A stretch of 64,000 bases of DNA from Arsenicicoccus piscis (GTDB lineage: Bacteria; Actinomycetota; Actinomycetes; Actinomycetales; Dermatophilaceae), in contig NZ_JAKZHV010000003.1 of NCBI RefSeq assembly GCF_022568835.1, forward strand, positions 372,001-436,000, given 5' to 3'. Within the stretch, counting starts at the first letter, position 1; each line of letters begins with the position of its first letter. Below, piece after piece: positions 36,622 to 46,392 of the stretch. A program made the position numbers and the translations under genes. The notes below the pieces were generated by a model. The model made no database searches. It worked only from the letters and a program-made list of their open reading frames with translations, and had not been told where the DNA came from.

Positions 36622-36697
36622 GGACTTAACCTGGAGGAGGCCGCCGCACCCGGCGACGACCTCGGCTGACCCAGCCCCTCCCGGAGGTCCCGCCCCT

Positions 36698-37402
36698 GTG
36701 ACGCACGAGCCCGACCGGCTGTCCGACGCGACGGTGCTGCGCCTGCCGACCTATCTGCGGGCGCTGGCCGAGCTCGAGGCGCGCGGCGTCACCTCGGTCT
36801 CCTCCGAGGAGCTCGCGGTCCGGTCCGGGGTCAACTCGGCCAAGCTGCGCAAGGACCTGTCCCACCTCGGCTCCTACGGCGTGCGGGGCGTGGGCTACGA
36901 CGTCCGGGTGCTGGCCGACGAGGTCTCCAAGGTGCTCGGGCTGGCCCAGGTGCGCCCCGTGGTGATCGTCGGCATGGGGCACCTCGGGCACGCCTTGGCC
37001 GACTTCGGGGGCTTCGCCACCAAGGGATTCGACGTCGTGGCCTGCTTCGACCGCGACCCCGACATCGTCGGGCGACGCATCGGCGGCCTCGACGTGCACT
37101 CGATGGCCGAGCTGCCGCAGGTGCTTGCGCGGGTGGCGCCACGCGGCGACGCCATCGCCGTGATCGCCACGCCGGCCGCGTCCGCCCAGGGGGCGGCCGA
37201 CGACCTGGTCCTGGCGGGGGTGCGCTCCGTCCTCAACTTCGCCCCCGTCCACCTGGCTGTCCCCCAGGGCACCGACGTGCGTAAGGTCGACCTGTCGACC
37301 GAGCTGCAGCTGCTCGCCTTCCACGCCATGCATCGTGACGCCCTGCCCGGTGGTGCCTCCTCCGCCGGCTCCGACCTCTCGACCTCCGAGGTGCCCTCGT
37401 GA
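36698..37402 (+). CDS. rex: Redox-sensing transcriptional repressor Rex
   Basis: 234 residues. N-terminal winged helix (SVSSEELAVRSGVNSAKLRKDLSHLG) and C-terminal Rossmann domain (VVIVGMGHLGHALADF) that senses NADH/NAD+. Start GTG 36698 sits 10 bases after GGAGG (36683-36687); an earlier in-frame ATG 36563 would cross the operator and is rejected. rex-hemACD order is as in Streptomyces. The stop overlaps hemA (GTGA). Confidence 0.94.
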   Translation: MTHEPDRLSDATVLRLPTYLRALAELEARGVTSVSSEELAVRSGVNSAKLRKDLSHLGSYGVRGVGYDVRVLADEVSKVLGLAQVRPVVIVGMGHLGHALADFGGFATKGFDVVACFDRDPDIVGRRIGGLDVHSMAELPQVLARVAPRGDAIAVIATPAASAQGAADDLVLAGVRSVLNFAPVHLAVPQGTDVRKVDLSTELQLLAFHAMHRDALPGGASSAGSDLSTSEVPS

Positions 37403-38811
37403 CCCTGCTCGTCCTCGGGCTTTCCCACCGCAGCGCGCCCATCAGTGCGCTGGAGCAGGTGAGCCTGCGCCCCGACCAGATCGACGACCTGCGCGGCCGG
37501 CTCGTCCTGGGTCAGCACGTGCGCGAGGCCGTCGTCGTCGGCACGTGCAACCGCCTCGAGGTCTACGCCGAGGCCGAGACCTTCCACGGTGCCGTCACCG
37601 AGATCACCACCGCGCTGGCCGAGGTGTCCGGCGCCGACCTCACCGGTCTGCGTCCGCATCTCTACGTCCACCACGACGAGCGCGCCGTCTCGCACACGTT
37701 CCACGTCGCCTGCGGCCTGGACTCGATGGCCCTCGGCGAGGGGCAGATCCTCGGCCAGCTGCGCGGCGGGCTGCGCGCGGCCCAGCACGGCGGCGAGGTG
37801 GGGCCGCAGCTCAACTCGCTGTTCCAGCGGGCGCTTCGGGTCGGCAAGGCCGCGCACAGCGAGACGGGCATCGACGACGTCGCCGTCGGCCTGGTCGAGG
37901 CCGGCCTGCTCGCCGGCGAGGAGGTGGTCGGCCCGCTGCCTGGCCGGCACGTGCTCGTCGTCGGAGCCGGTGCGATGAGCTCGCTCGCCGCCGCCACCTC
38001 CACCCGCCTCGGCGCCGGCACGCTCACCATCACCAACCGCACCCCGCACAAGTCCGAGCACCTGGCTGCCAGCTACGACGCGGACTCCGTGCCGTTCGAG
38101 GAGCTGGGCGGGGCCCTCGTCGCCGCCGACGTCGTGGTGACGTGCACCGGCGCGTCGGCGCAGGTCATCAGCGCAGAGCAGGTGCAGCAGGCCCTGGCCC
38201 AGCGCCCGGACCGGCCGCTGGTGCTCATCGACCTGGCCCTGCCGCACGACGTCGACCGAGACGTGCTCCAGATCCCCGGTGTCACGCTCGTCGGGCTCGA
38301 GGAGCTCGGACTGCTGCTCGCCGGCGACGGCCAGGTGCCGGCGCAGGTCGAGGCCGTGCGCGAGCTCGTGGCCGAGGAGGTCGCCAGCTTCCTCGCCGAC
38401 CGGCGCCGCCAGGCCGTCGCTCCCACCGTGGCGGCTCTGCGCAGCCGCGCCGCCGCCGTCGTCGAGGCTGAGCTGGAGCGCCTGCGGGCCCGGATGCCGG
38501 ACCTCGACGAGGCCACCGACCGGCAGGTGGCCCTCACCGTGCATCGCGTCGTCGAGAAGCTGCTCCACGCGCCGTCGGTGCGGGTCAAGGAGCTCGCGGG
38601 CGCCGGCGGCAGCGGCGACTACGCCGACGCCCTGCGCGAGCTGTTCGACCTGGACCCCCAGACGGTGGCCGCAGTCTCCACGGCGGACGACGACGCGGCC
38701 TACCCACCCGACGCGACCCGCGGGCTCGCCGACCTGGCCGACCTGGCGGATCTGGGCCCCGGGCTGCCGACCACCCTGGCCGAGGCGGTCCGCCGCCAGG
38801 CGGCGTCCTGA
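37399..38811 (+). CDS. hemA: Glutamyl-tRNA reductase
   Basis: 470 residues; first committed step of C5-pathway heme synthesis, reducing Glu-tRNA to glutamate-1-semialdehyde. GLSHRSAPI at residues 7-15, nucleophile Cys50 in [24 protein letters not shown], Rossmann [14 protein letters not shown], and a C-terminal dimerisation helix. The C-terminus has a short repeat ([11 protein letters not shown]). Product is channelled to HemL, encoded 7 kb downstream. Confidence 0.96.
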   Translation: MTLLVLGLSHRSAPISALEQVSLRPDQIDDLRGRLVLGQHVREAVVVGTCNRLEVYAEAETFHGAVTEITTALAEVSGADLTGLRPHLYVHHDERAVSHTFHVACGLDSMALGEGQILGQLRGGLRAAQHGGEVGPQLNSLFQRALRVGKAAHSETGIDDVAVGLVEAGLLAGEEVVGPLPGRHVLVVGAGAMSSLAAATSTRLGAGTLTITNRTPHKSEHLAASYDADSVPFEELGGALVAADVVVTCTGASAQVISAEQVQQALAQRPDRPLVLIDLALPHDVDRDVLQIPGVTLVGLEELGLLLAGDGQVPAQVEAVRELVAEEVASFLADRRRQAVAPTVAALRSRAAAVVEAELERLRARMPDLDEATDRQVALTVHRVVEKLLHAPSVRVKELAGAGGSGDYADALRELFDLDPQTVAAVSTADDDAAYPPDATRGLADLADLADLGPGLPTTLAEAVRRQAAS

Positions 38812-39761
38812 TGGCTCTGCGCCTCGGCACCCGACGCAGCACCCTCGCGACCACCCAGAGCGGTCTCGTGGCCGATCGGCTGCGCGCGCTCGGCCACCAG
38901 GTCGAGCTGGTCGAGATCACCACCGAGGGCGACGTCAACACCGGCCCGCTCGCCTCGATCGGCGGCACCGGCGTCTTCGCGTCGGCGATCCGGGCTGCCT
39001 TGCTGGCGGGTGAGATCGACCTCGCCGTCCACTCCCTCAAGGATCTGCCGGTCGCCCCGCACGCCGGCCTGGTCGTCGCGGCGATCCCGCCACGGGAGGA
39101 TCCGCGCGACGCGCTCGTGGCCCGCGACGGACACACGTTGGGGGAGCTGCCGGCGGGATCCGTGATCGGCACCGGCTCCCCGCGCCGGGCTGCGCAGCTC
39201 GAGGCGCTGGGCCTGGGCCTGGAGATCACCGCCATCCGGGGCAACGTGGACACCCGGATCCGGCACGTCCACGACGGTCGGTGCGACGCCGTCGTGCTGG
39301 CACGCGCCGGGCTGGCCCGGCTCGGGCGCACCGACGAGGTCACCGAGACGCTGGACCCCCTCGTCATGCTGCCCGCTGCCGGCCAGGGCGCGCTGGCCGT
39401 CGAGTGCCGCGAGGACGACCCGGTGCGTGAGCTGCTCGCGCAGCTGGACGACGCCGACACCCGCGCCTGCGTCACCGCCGAGCGTGAGCTCCTCTCGGTC
39501 CTCGAGGCCGGCTGCACCGCGCCGCTCGGTGCGCTGGCCGAGGTCGTGGAGGACCTCGACGGTGTCGAGCTCTCGCTGCGGGCGTTCGTCGGGGCACCCG
39601 ACGGGTCTGGCTCGCTGCGTCGCTCGCTGACCGGGCCGGTCGACGATCCGCGGTCGCTCGGCGCCCGGCTCGCTAGGCTGCTGCTAGAGGACGGCGCCGC
39701 CGACCTCGTCTCGCCGCCCGTCTCGCCGCCTCGGCCGACCATCCAGGAGCCGCCTGCATGA
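38811..39761 (+). CDS. hemC: Porphobilinogen deaminase
   Basis: 316 residues; builds hydroxymethylbilane from four porphobilinogens. [19 protein letters not shown] at the start, HSLKDLPV with catalytic Asp region, [14 protein letters not shown], and the dipyrromethane cofactor Cys in EAGCTAPLG. One-base overlap with hemA and ATGA overlap with hemD. Confidence 0.96.
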   Translation: MALRLGTRRSTLATTQSGLVADRLRALGHQVELVEITTEGDVNTGPLASIGGTGVFASAIRAALLAGEIDLAVHSLKDLPVAPHAGLVVAAIPPREDPRDALVARDGHTLGELPAGSVIGTGSPRRAAQLEALGLGLEITAIRGNVDTRIRHVHDGRCDAVVLARAGLARLGRTDEVTETLDPLVMLPAAGQGALAVECREDDPVRELLAQLDDADTRACVTAERELLSVLEAGCTAPLGALAEVVEDLDGVELSLRAFVGAPDGSGSLRRSLTGPVDDPRSLGARLARLLLEDGAADLVSPPVSPPRPTIQEPPA

Positions 39762-41341
39762 CGACCGCCAAGAGTCGGCGCCGCCGCCGCAGCACCCCCG
39801 CACCCACACCTCGCCCGCCCGCCGGCGCAGGGGCGCGCGTCGTGTTCGTGGGCGCAGGACCCGGCGACCCGCGGCTGCTGACGGTCGAGGGTGCCTCGCT
39901 CCTCGAGCGGGCGGACGTGCTCGCCGTCGGACCGGGCGCGGGCGACCAGGCTCGTGCCCTCGTGCCCGAGAGCACCCGCGTCGTCGAGGTCGCCGCCGCC
40001 GCGGACCTGGTCGACGCGATCGACTCGCTGCAGGACACCCCGGGGGGGCTCGTCGTGCGCCTGCTGAGCGGTGACGGCAGCGCGCTCTCCGATGAAGCGA
40101 CCACGGTGGCACGCCTCGGCCGGTCGTTCGAGGTCGTGCCGGGCGTGTCGCCGACGACGGCTGTGCCCCTCTACGCGGGGATGCCGGTGCCCGAGCACCT
40201 GCGCTCCACCAGCCCGGTGCTCGCCGGTGTGGGGCCCGAGCTCCTCACGCAGCTCGACGCGCTGCTGGCCGACGGGCTCGACCCAAGCACCCCTGTCGCC
40301 ATCACCGAGCACGGCACGACCACGCGCCAGCGCACCCAGGTGGGCACCCTCGGTGACGCCCCCGGGATGCTCGACGACCTGCTCGGCGACCCGGCCGTCG
40401 GGGCGGACGCCGGCGCGCTGCCGCTCGTCGCCGTCGTCGGTCCGGCGGTCGAGCAGCGCCTGGAGCTGTCCTGGTTCGAGACCCTGCCGCTCTTCGGGTG
40501 GGACGTGCTCGTGCCCCGCACCAAGGACCAGTCGGGCACGGCGATCGCGGCGCTGGAGGGCTATGGCGCCACGGCCCACGTCGTGCCGACGATCGCCGTC
40601 GAGCCGCCCCGGATGCCCCAGCTCGTGGACAAGGCCGTCCAAGGGATGGTGAGCGGGCGCTACGAGTGGGTGGGGTTCACCTCGGCCAATGCCGTGCGGG
40701 CCATTCGTGAGAAGTTCGAGTCCTACGGGCTGGATGCCCGCTCCTTCTCCGGCCTGAAGATCGCCGCGGTCGGGGGTGCGACCGCGCGCGCCCTGCAGGA
40801 GTGGGGCCTCGCGGCCGACCTCGTCCCGTCCGGCGAGCAGTCGGCCGCCGGCCTGCTGGAGGAGTGGCCGCCGTTCGACGACCTGCTGGACCCCATCAAC
40901 CGGGTCCTGCTGCCGCGCGCCGACATCGCCACCGAGCCGCTGGTCATCGGCCTGACCGAGCTGGGGTGGGAGGTCGACGACGTCACGGCCTACCGCACGG
41001 TGCGCGCGGCGCCGCCGCCCGCGCCGGTGCGCGAGGCGATCAAGTCCGGTGACTTCGACGCCGTCGTCTTCACCTCGTCGTCGACGGTGCGCAACCTCGT
41101 GGGCATCGCGGGCAAGCCGCACAAGGTCACCGTCGTGGCGTGCATCGGTCAGGCCACCGCACGCACGGCCGAGGAGCACGGGCTCACCGTGCACGTGATC
41201 GCCCAGGAGTCGTCGGCCCAGTCGCTCGTCGACGGGCTCGCGGAGTACGGCTACGGCCTCGCCCTCGAGGCCTACGAGCGCGGCGAGCAGGTGCGCCGGC
41301 CGAGCCAGCGGCGCCGACGCCGGCGCGAGACGACCGCCTAG
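39758..41341 (+). CDS. hemD: Uroporphyrinogen-III synthase with SUMT-like N-terminal domain
   Basis: 527 residues. The C-terminal half (from about 245) is a HemD synthase: [59 protein letters not shown]. The N-terminal half resembles a SAM-dependent uroporphyrinogen methylase ([46 protein letters not shown]). However, the usual SAM-binding GGDPFVFGRG reads [12 protein letters not shown], so methylation is doubtful. Both ends are basic and low-complexity. Part of rex-hemACDB. Confidence 0.9.
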   Translation: MTTAKSRRRRRSTPAPTPRPPAGAGARVVFVGAGPGDPRLLTVEGASLLERADVLAVGPGAGDQARALVPESTRVVEVAAAADLVDAIDSLQDTPGGLVVRLLSGDGSALSDEATTVARLGRSFEVVPGVSPTTAVPLYAGMPVPEHLRSTSPVLAGVGPELLTQLDALLADGLDPSTPVAITEHGTTTRQRTQVGTLGDAPGMLDDLLGDPAVGADAGALPLVAVVGPAVEQRLELSWFETLPLFGWDVLVPRTKDQSGTAIAALEGYGATAHVVPTIAVEPPRMPQLVDKAVQGMVSGRYEWVGFTSANAVRAIREKFESYGLDARSFSGLKIAAVGGATARALQEWGLAADLVPSGEQSAAGLLEEWPPFDDLLDPINRVLLPRADIATEPLVIGLTELGWEVDDVTAYRTVRAAPPPAPVREAIKSGDFDAVVFTSSSTVRNLVGIAGKPHKVTVVACIGQATARTAEEHGLTVHVIAQESSAQSLVDGLAEYGYGLALEAYERGEQVRRPSQRRRRRRETTA

Positions 41342-41405
41342 CCGAGCCCCCCAGCCGACCGTCCCACCCACTGCCCAGCCGACCGTCGTCGTCCAAGGAG
41401 CCCCC

Positions 41406-42380
41406 ATGAGCTTTCCGGTAGAACGTCCGCGTCGCCTGCGACAGAGCCCCGCCCTGCGCCGGCTCGTCGCCGAGACCCGCCTGCACCCGGCCGACCTCAT
41501 CCTGCCGGTCTTCGTGCGCGAGGGGATCCACCAGCCCCAGCCGATCGGGTCGATGCCCGGGGTCGTGCAGCACAGCATGGACTCGCTGCTGGACGTCGCG
41601 CGTGAGGTGGTGGCCGAAGGCCTCGGCGGCATCATGATCTTCGGGGTGCCCCGTGACAAGGACGCCGTCGGCTCGGGTGCCGACGACCCCGACGGCATCC
41701 TCAACCAGGCGCTGGCGCAGGTCAGGGACGTCGTGGGGGACGACACCGTCGTCATGGCCGACCTGTGCCTGGACGAGTTTACCGATCACGGTCACTGCGG
41801 TGTCCTCGACGACCGCGGTGCCGTCGACAACGACGCGACCTTGGAGCGCTACGCCGCGATGGCGCTGGCGCAGGCCGATGCCGGGGCCCACGTCCTGGGC
41901 CTGTCGGGGATGATGGACGGGCAGATCGGCTACGTCCGCGAGGCGCTGGACGCCGCCGGCCACGTCGACACGGTGCTCCTGGCCTACGCCGCGAAGTACG
42001 CGTCGGCGTTCTACGGGCCGTTCCGTGAGGCGGTCGACTCCTCGCTGGTGGGGGACCGCAAGACCTATCAGCAGGACCCGGCCAACCTGACCGAGTCGCT
42101 GCGCGAGGTGCGGCTGGACCTCGCCGAGGGCGCCGACCTGGTGATGGTCAAGCCGGCCCTGCCCTACCTGGACGTGGTGCGTGCGGTGGCCGAGGTCAGC
42201 GACGTGCCCGTTTCGGCCTACCAGGTGTCGGGGGAGTACGCGCAGATCGAGGCGGCTGCGGCGCACGGCTGGATCGAGCGGGAGCGCGCGGCCCTGGAGG
42301 CGCTCACCTCGATCCGGCGGGCCGGTGCCCAGCAGGTCCTCACGTACTACGCGCTCGACGTGCCGCGCTGGCTGTCCTGA
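41406..42380 (+). CDS. hemB: Porphobilinogen synthase
   Basis: 324 residues; condenses two 5-aminolevulinates. Schiff-base lysines in YAAKYASAFYGPFR and VMVKPALPYLD. The metal site reads DLCLDEFTDHGHCG, with Asp in place of the second Cys of the zinc type, indicating the Mg2+-dependent class. CAAGGAGCCCCC before ATG 41406 gives the ribosome site. Last gene of the heme operon, ending in a hairpin that includes its stop codon. Confidence 0.95.
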   Translation: MSFPVERPRRLRQSPALRRLVAETRLHPADLILPVFVREGIHQPQPIGSMPGVVQHSMDSLLDVAREVVAEGLGGIMIFGVPRDKDAVGSGADDPDGILNQALAQVRDVVGDDTVVMADLCLDEFTDHGHCGVLDDRGAVDNDATLERYAAMALAQADAGAHVLGLSGMMDGQIGYVREALDAAGHVDTVLLAYAAKYASAFYGPFREAVDSSLVGDRKTYQQDPANLTESLREVRLDLAEGADLVMVKPALPYLDVVRAVAEVSDVPVSAYQVSGEYAQIEAAAAHGWIERERAALEALTSIRRAGAQQVLTYYALDVPRWLS

Positions 42381-42413
42381 GCGGCGCCACCGCTCAGATT
42401 CCCCGGCGAATCT
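42378..42413 (+). terminator. Paired hairpins at the end of hemB
   Basis: TGAGCGG-CGCCA-CCGCTCA (42378-42396) begins at the hemB stop, followed at once by AGATTC-CCCGGC-GAATCT (42396-42413). Two adjacent perfect stems without a T-tract; probably the heme operon terminator. Confidence 0.6.
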
Positions 42414-42439
42414 CACGCTCCGGACGCCCGCGGAGTTGT

Positions 42440-42458
42440 ACGGTTCGTGATGAACCGT
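42440..42458 (+). promoter_or_regulatory. MarR-type operator
   Basis: ACGGTTC-GTGAT-GAACCGT: perfect 7-bp inverted repeat with a 5-base centre, about 85 bases before the marR start. Size and symmetry fit a MarR-dimer site, suggesting autoregulation. Confidence 0.6.
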
Positions 42459-42489
42459 CGTCTGGTCCCGACACCGTCGGGACCAGACG
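42459..42489 (+). promoter_or_regulatory. 14-bp perfect hairpin in the marR leader
   Basis: CGTCTGGTCCCGAC and GTCGGGACCAGACG pair perfectly around an ACC loop, starting one base after the operator. It could be a second, larger operator, an RNA attenuator or a terminator for read-through from hemB. Confidence 0.65.
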
Positions 42490-42542
42490 TGGTGGCCCAC
42501 GACCACCCGCACCACACCTGTGAAGAGGCCCCCGAAGACACC

Positions 42543-43073
42543 ATGACCGGATCGACGACCGGATCGAGCGACGAGGTGCGCTGGCTGACGGCGACCGAGC
42601 AGCAGGCCTGGCGGGCCTACCTGCGGGGTCAGCGGCTGCTCGAGGCTGCGCTCGACCGGGACCTGCAGGAGTTCGGGGTGTCGCTGCCGGAGTACGAGAT
42701 CATCTCGATGCTGTCCGAGCAGCCGGGGCAGCGGCTGCGCATGTCGGAGCTGGCGGGACTGGTCGTGCAGTCGCGCAGCCGGCTCACCCACACGGCCACC
42801 CGGCTCGAGCGGCGCGGCTGGGTCGCGCGCCAGCCGGTGCCGGACGACGGCCGGGGGGTCGAGCTGCTGCTGACCGCGCACGGGCTGGAGATGTTGACCG
42901 AGCTGGCGCCGCGGCACGTGCGCTCGGTGCGGGAGCACTGGCTGGACTACCTGGACGACGACCTGGTCCGCTCGCTCGCGCAGGCCATGGCTCGGGTCCG
43001 CGACGCCAACCACCCCCCGAGCGGGGTGACCTCGGAGGCGGCCGAGCACCGCAGCGCGCAGGGCGCTCCCTGA
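42543..43073 (+). CDS. MarR family transcriptional regulator
   Basis: 176 residues; winged-helix domain with LPEYEIISMLSEQPGQRLRMSELAG, recognition helix SRSRLTHTATRLERRGW and wing VPDDGRGVELLLTAHG. ATG 42543 is chosen because the earlier in-frame ATG 42447 lies inside the operator palindrome and would translate through the hairpin. Binds a small ligand in the family; ligand and targets unknown. Confidence 0.85.
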   Translation: MTGSTTGSSDEVRWLTATEQQAWRAYLRGQRLLEAALDRDLQEFGVSLPEYEIISMLSEQPGQRLRMSELAGLVVQSRSRLTHTATRLERRGWVARQPVPDDGRGVELLLTAHGLEMLTELAPRHVRSVREHWLDYLDDDLVRSLAQAMARVRDANHPPSGVTSEAAEHRSAQGAP

Positions 43074-43102
43074 GGCGAGCCTGATCCTCGTCATCACCCT
43101 CG

Positions 43103-44314
43103 TCATCGCCGGCCCCACTCCCACGTCGGGGTGGTGAGCAGGCCCTGCCCGGCGACGCGGGTCTCGCCGAGGTCCTTGACCAGGCGCACGCGTCGCACGG
43201 CCGGGGGCTCGCCGTCGGTGGTCGGCTCATCGTCGTCGTCGCCGCCGTCGTTGTCGGAGGCTGCGGCCAGCCGGTCCACCAGCTCGTCGCTGTGGGTGAC
43301 CACGACCAGCTGGGTGCGCTGCGCGGCCTCGTGGATCAGGCGGGCGAGCGGGGCGAGCAGGCTGGGGTGCAGGCTGGTCTCCGGCTCGTTGAGCACCATC
43401 AGTGGCGGGGGCTCGACGGTGAGCAGCGCCGCGACCCACAGCAGGTAGCGCAGCGTGCCGTCGGACAGCTCGGCGGTGCGCAGCGGGCGCAGCATCCCTG
43501 GCTGGTGGAGCCCCGCGTCGAACACACCGTCCTGGGCGGTGATGTGCAGGCGAGCGCCCTCGAAGGCGTCCGCCACGGCCTCGTGCAGGGGCGACCGACC
43601 GTCCTCCGCGATCGTCTGCAGGGCCGCCGCGAGGTCCGCGCCGTCGTCGGCGAGCACCCGGGTGCGGGTGCCCACCTGCGGCCGTCGCACGGGGGCGTCG
43701 AGGTCGACCCGGAACCCGTCGTAGAACCGCCAGGACGCCAACGAGCGCCGCAGCGCCCACAGCTCAGGGGTGACGACGGGGTCGGCCACCTCGGTGAGCA
43801 TCGAGCGGTCCGTCGTGAGGGCGAGCGGTGCCCGCTCGAACGTGCCGTCCTCGGCCCGCAGATCGACCCGTGACCAGGCGCGTCGGGCGCAGACGGTGCC
43901 GCGTCGCTGCACCGGGCCGGACCAGGCGAGCTCACGCTTGATCTCGGGGTCGCGGTTGAACGCGGTGTCACCCTGCTGGGGGATCCCGAGGTCCACGAGG
44001 TAGCCGACGTCGGACCCGGCCACGCCGAGGCGCAGGCTCACCGGCCCGGCGCGCGTGGTGCCCTGGACGGAGCCACCCGTCCGCCGCGCCCCCGCCAGGC
44101 TCTCCGGCCCGGCCCAGAGTGCCGAGGACAGCCCGCCCTCGCGGGCGAGCGAGCCGATGACCCGCCCCTGCCCGCAGTCCGCGAGCAGCCGCATCGACCG
44201 GTAGAGGCTGGACTTGCCCGTGCCGTTGGCACCCGTGACCACGGTGAGCCGACCGAGAGGCAGCACGACGTCTCGCAGGGACCGGTAGCCGCTCACGGCC
44301 AGCACGCTGAACAT
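43103..44314 (-). CDS. AAA family ATPase (RecF/SMC-like, AAA_15/21 type)
   Basis: 403 residues. Walker A GANGTGKSS at about residue 28, ABC-like signature LSDGTLRYLLW, Walker B LMVLNEPETSLHP and H-loop VVVTHSDELVD; no coiled coil or TOPRIM domain is seen. A stretch of Asp/Gly (NDGGDDDDEPTTDGEPP) is inserted before the last strand. Such solitary ATPases are of unknown role, some linked to phage defence or DNA repair. TAGCGT 7 bases before ATG 44314 suggests a leaderless start. Confidence 0.82.
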   Translation of the reverse strand: MFSVLAVSGYRSLRDVVLPLGRLTVVTGANGTGKSSLYRSMRLLADCGQGRVIGSLAREGGLSSALWAGPESLAGARRTGGSVQGTTRAGPVSLRLGVAGSDVGYLVDLGIPQQGDTAFNRDPEIKRELAWSGPVQRRGTVCARRAWSRVDLRAEDGTFERAPLALTTDRSMLTEVADPVVTPELWALRRSLASWRFYDGFRVDLDAPVRRPQVGTRTRVLADDGADLAAALQTIAEDGRSPLHEAVADAFEGARLHITAQDGVFDAGLHQPGMLRPLRTAELSDGTLRYLLWVAALLTVEPPPLMVLNEPETSLHPSLLAPLARLIHEAAQRTQLVVVTHSDELVDRLAAASDNDGGDDDDEPTTDGEPPAVRRVRLVKDLGETRVAGQGLLTTPTWEWGRR

Positions 44315-44334
44315 GGCCGGGACGCTAGCCCGGC

Positions 44335-44382
44335 CCTCTGACAGACCCCGGCCACGTGGGACGGGTTCGGGTGTGTCAGAGG
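44335..44382. promoter_or_regulatory. Divergent promoter region with 9-bp inverted repeat
   Basis: CCTCTGACA (44335-44343) and TGTCAGAGG (44374-44382) are perfect inverted copies 30 bases apart, between the AAA ATPase gene and hemL. Symmetric spacing suggests a shared looped or dimeric operator. Confidence 0.45.
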
Positions 44383-44401
44383 TCTTTGGCAGGATGGGCC
44401 C

Positions 44402-45748
44402 ATGTCCGAGCAGCTGCCGTCCTACCGCTTCGACGCTCCCGCGTCCCAAGCGCTCTTCGACCGCGCCTCCGCGGTGATCCCCGGTGGCGTCAACAGCCCC
44501 GTGCGCGCGTTCCGGGCGGTCGGCGGGACGCCGCGGTTCATGGTGTCGGCGCAGGGGCCCTACCTCACGGACGCCGACGGTCGGGTCTACGTCGACCTCG
44601 TGGGGAGCTGGGGCCCGATGATCCTCGGGCACGCCCACCCCGAGGTGCTCGCGGCGGTGCAGGACGCCGCGACCCGCGGCTTCTCCTTCGGCACGCCGAG
44701 CGAGAACGAGGTGGCGCTCGCCGAGGCCATCGTGGCGCGGGTCGAGCCGGTCGAGCAGGTGCGCCTGGTCTCGAGCGGCACCGAGGCGACCATGTCGGCC
44801 CTGCGTCTCGCGCGCGGCGTCACCGGGCGCAGCGTCGTCGTGAAGTTCGCCGGCTGCTACCACGGGCACGTCGACGCGCTGCTCGCGCACGCCGGGTCGG
44901 GCGTCGCCACCCTCGCGCTGCCCGACTCCGCCGGCGTGCCCCGCAGCGCCGCGGCAGAGACGATCGTGCTGCCCTACAACGACATCGCGGCCCTCGAGAC
45001 CGCCTTCGCCGAGCGCGGTGGCGAGATCGCGGCGGTCATCACCGAGGCCGCGGCCGGCAACATGGGCCTGGTCCCGCCGGCGCCCGGCTGGACCGCAGCC
45101 ATCCGCCGCCTTACCAAGGAGCACGGCGCGATGTTCATCACCGACGAGGTGATGACCGGCTTCCGCGCGAGCGCCGCCGGCTGGTTCGGCGTCGAGGGGG
45201 CGACCGAGCACGGAGCCCCCGACCTGTTCACCTTCGGCAAGGTCATGGGGGGTGGCTTCCCGGCGGCGGCCTTCGGTGGCACGGCCGAGGTCATGGGCCA
45301 GCTCGCCCCGACCGGCCCGGTCTACCAGGCCGGCACCCTCTCGGGGAACCCGGTCGCGACCGCCGCGGGCCTCGCCACCCTCGAGCGGTGCACGCCCGAG
45401 GTCTACGCCACCTTGGACCGGGTCGCCCACACCATCGCCGACGGCGTGGCCACCGAGCTCGACCGGGCGGGTGTCCCGCACTGCATCCAGTGGGCGGGGC
45501 CGATGTTCTCCGTCTTCTTCCGCGAGGGGCCGGTGCTCAGCTACGCCGACGCCCAGGGGCAGGACACCGCCGCCTTCACCGCCTTCTTCCAGGCGATGCT
45601 GGCCCAGGGCGTGCACCTGCCGCCCAGCGCGTTCGAGTGCTGGTTCGTCTCCGCGGCGCACGACGACCGCGCCGTCGACCACGTCCTGGCGGCGCTGCCC
45701 GCGGCGGTCAGGGCGATCACAGACTCGTCTGCAAGGGTGCGCGCATGA
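44402..45748 (+). CDS. hemL: Glutamate-1-semialdehyde 2,1-aminomutase
   Basis: 448 residues; PLP enzyme making 5-aminolevulinate for heme. N-terminal [38 protein letters not shown] and the PLP lysine in [19 protein letters not shown] lies 6 bases before ATG 44402, a weak leaderless promoter. Starts the operon hemL-phosphatase-resA-ccdA-resB-ccsB, the same order as Rv0524-Rv0529. Confidence 0.96.
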   Translation: MSEQLPSYRFDAPASQALFDRASAVIPGGVNSPVRAFRAVGGTPRFMVSAQGPYLTDADGRVYVDLVGSWGPMILGHAHPEVLAAVQDAATRGFSFGTPSENEVALAEAIVARVEPVEQVRLVSSGTEATMSALRLARGVTGRSVVVKFAGCYHGHVDALLAHAGSGVATLALPDSAGVPRSAAAETIVLPYNDIAALETAFAERGGEIAAVITEAAAGNMGLVPPAPGWTAAIRRLTKEHGAMFITDEVMTGFRASAAGWFGVEGATEHGAPDLFTFGKVMGGGFPAAAFGGTAEVMGQLAPTGPVYQAGTLSGNPVATAAGLATLERCTPEVYATLDRVAHTIADGVATELDRAGVPHCIQWAGPMFSVFFREGPVLSYADAQGQDTAAFTAFFQAMLAQGVHLPPSAFECWFVSAAHDDRAVDHVLAALPAAVRAITDSSARVRA

Positions 45749-46392
45749 GCTCGCGCGTCCGCACCGTGGTCCACCTGATGCGGCACGGCGAGGTGCACAA
45801 CCCGACCAAGGTGCTCTACGGCCGGCTCCCCGAGTTCCACCTCTCCGAGCTCGGCGTCCAGATGGCCGAGCTGGTGGGCGAGCACCTGAGCGGGCACGAC
45901 GTCCGGCTGGTGGTGGCCTCCCCGCTGGAGCGGGCGCAGGAGACCGCGGCGCCCACCGCCCGCGCGCACGGGGTGCCCATCCGCACCGACAGCCGGATCA
46001 TCGAGGCCGGCAACTACTTCGAGGGCGTGCAGTTCGGCGTCGGCGAGGGGTCGCTGCGCAACCCCCGCAACTGGTGGCTGGTCCGCAACCCGCTGCGGCC
46101 GTCCTGGGGCGAGCCCTACACGCGCATCGCGGCGCGCATGGTCGCGGCGATCGACGCAGCCCGGGCGCACGCCCCCGGCGGCGACATCGTCCTGGTGTCG
46201 CACCAGCTGCCCGTGTGGACGGTACGACGCCACCTGCAGGGCGAGCGCCTCTGGCACGACCCGCGCGACCGCGAGTGCACCCTCGCCTCCCTCACCAGCT
46301 TGACCTACGACGGCGACGAGCTGGTGTCCATCGACTACACCGAGCCCGCGGCGTCCCTGCTCCCGGGCGCCAACGCGACGGTGGGCGCATGA
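45745..46392 (+). CDS. Histidine phosphatase (phosphoglycerate mutase-like)
   Basis: 215 residues. The phospho-His motif [10 protein letters not shown] is at residues 11-20, [13 protein letters not shown] supplies the second Arg, and the distal acid/His pair is in VLVSHQLPV. Cytosolic phosphatase of unknown substrate, always placed between hemL and resA (Rv0525 position). ATGA overlaps on both sides. Confidence 0.87.
   Translation: MSSRVRTVVHLMRHGEVHNPTKVLYGRLPEFHLSELGVQMAELVGEHLSGHDVRLVVASPLERAQETAAPTARAHGVPIRTDSRIIEAGNYFEGVQFGVGEGSLRNPRNWWLVRNPLRPSWGEPYTRIAARMVAAIDAARAHAPGGDIVLVSHQLPVWTVRRHLQGERLWHDPRDRECTLASLTSLTYDGDELVSIDYTEPAASLLPGANATVGA

Noticed and set aside
36563-36697. Earlier rex start at ATG 36563
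   Set aside because: It would place the Rex operator and promoter inside the coding sequence; GTG 36698 has a GGAGG box and matches the family's N-terminus.
38585-41755. 1056-codon open frame antisense to hemA-hemC-hemD-hemB
   Set aside because: Same GC-driven shadow effect across four certain genes; no start signal or recognisable domain.
42447-42542. Earlier marR start at ATG 42447
   Set aside because: It falls within the operator palindrome and upstream of a 14-bp hairpin; the added residues are not family-like.
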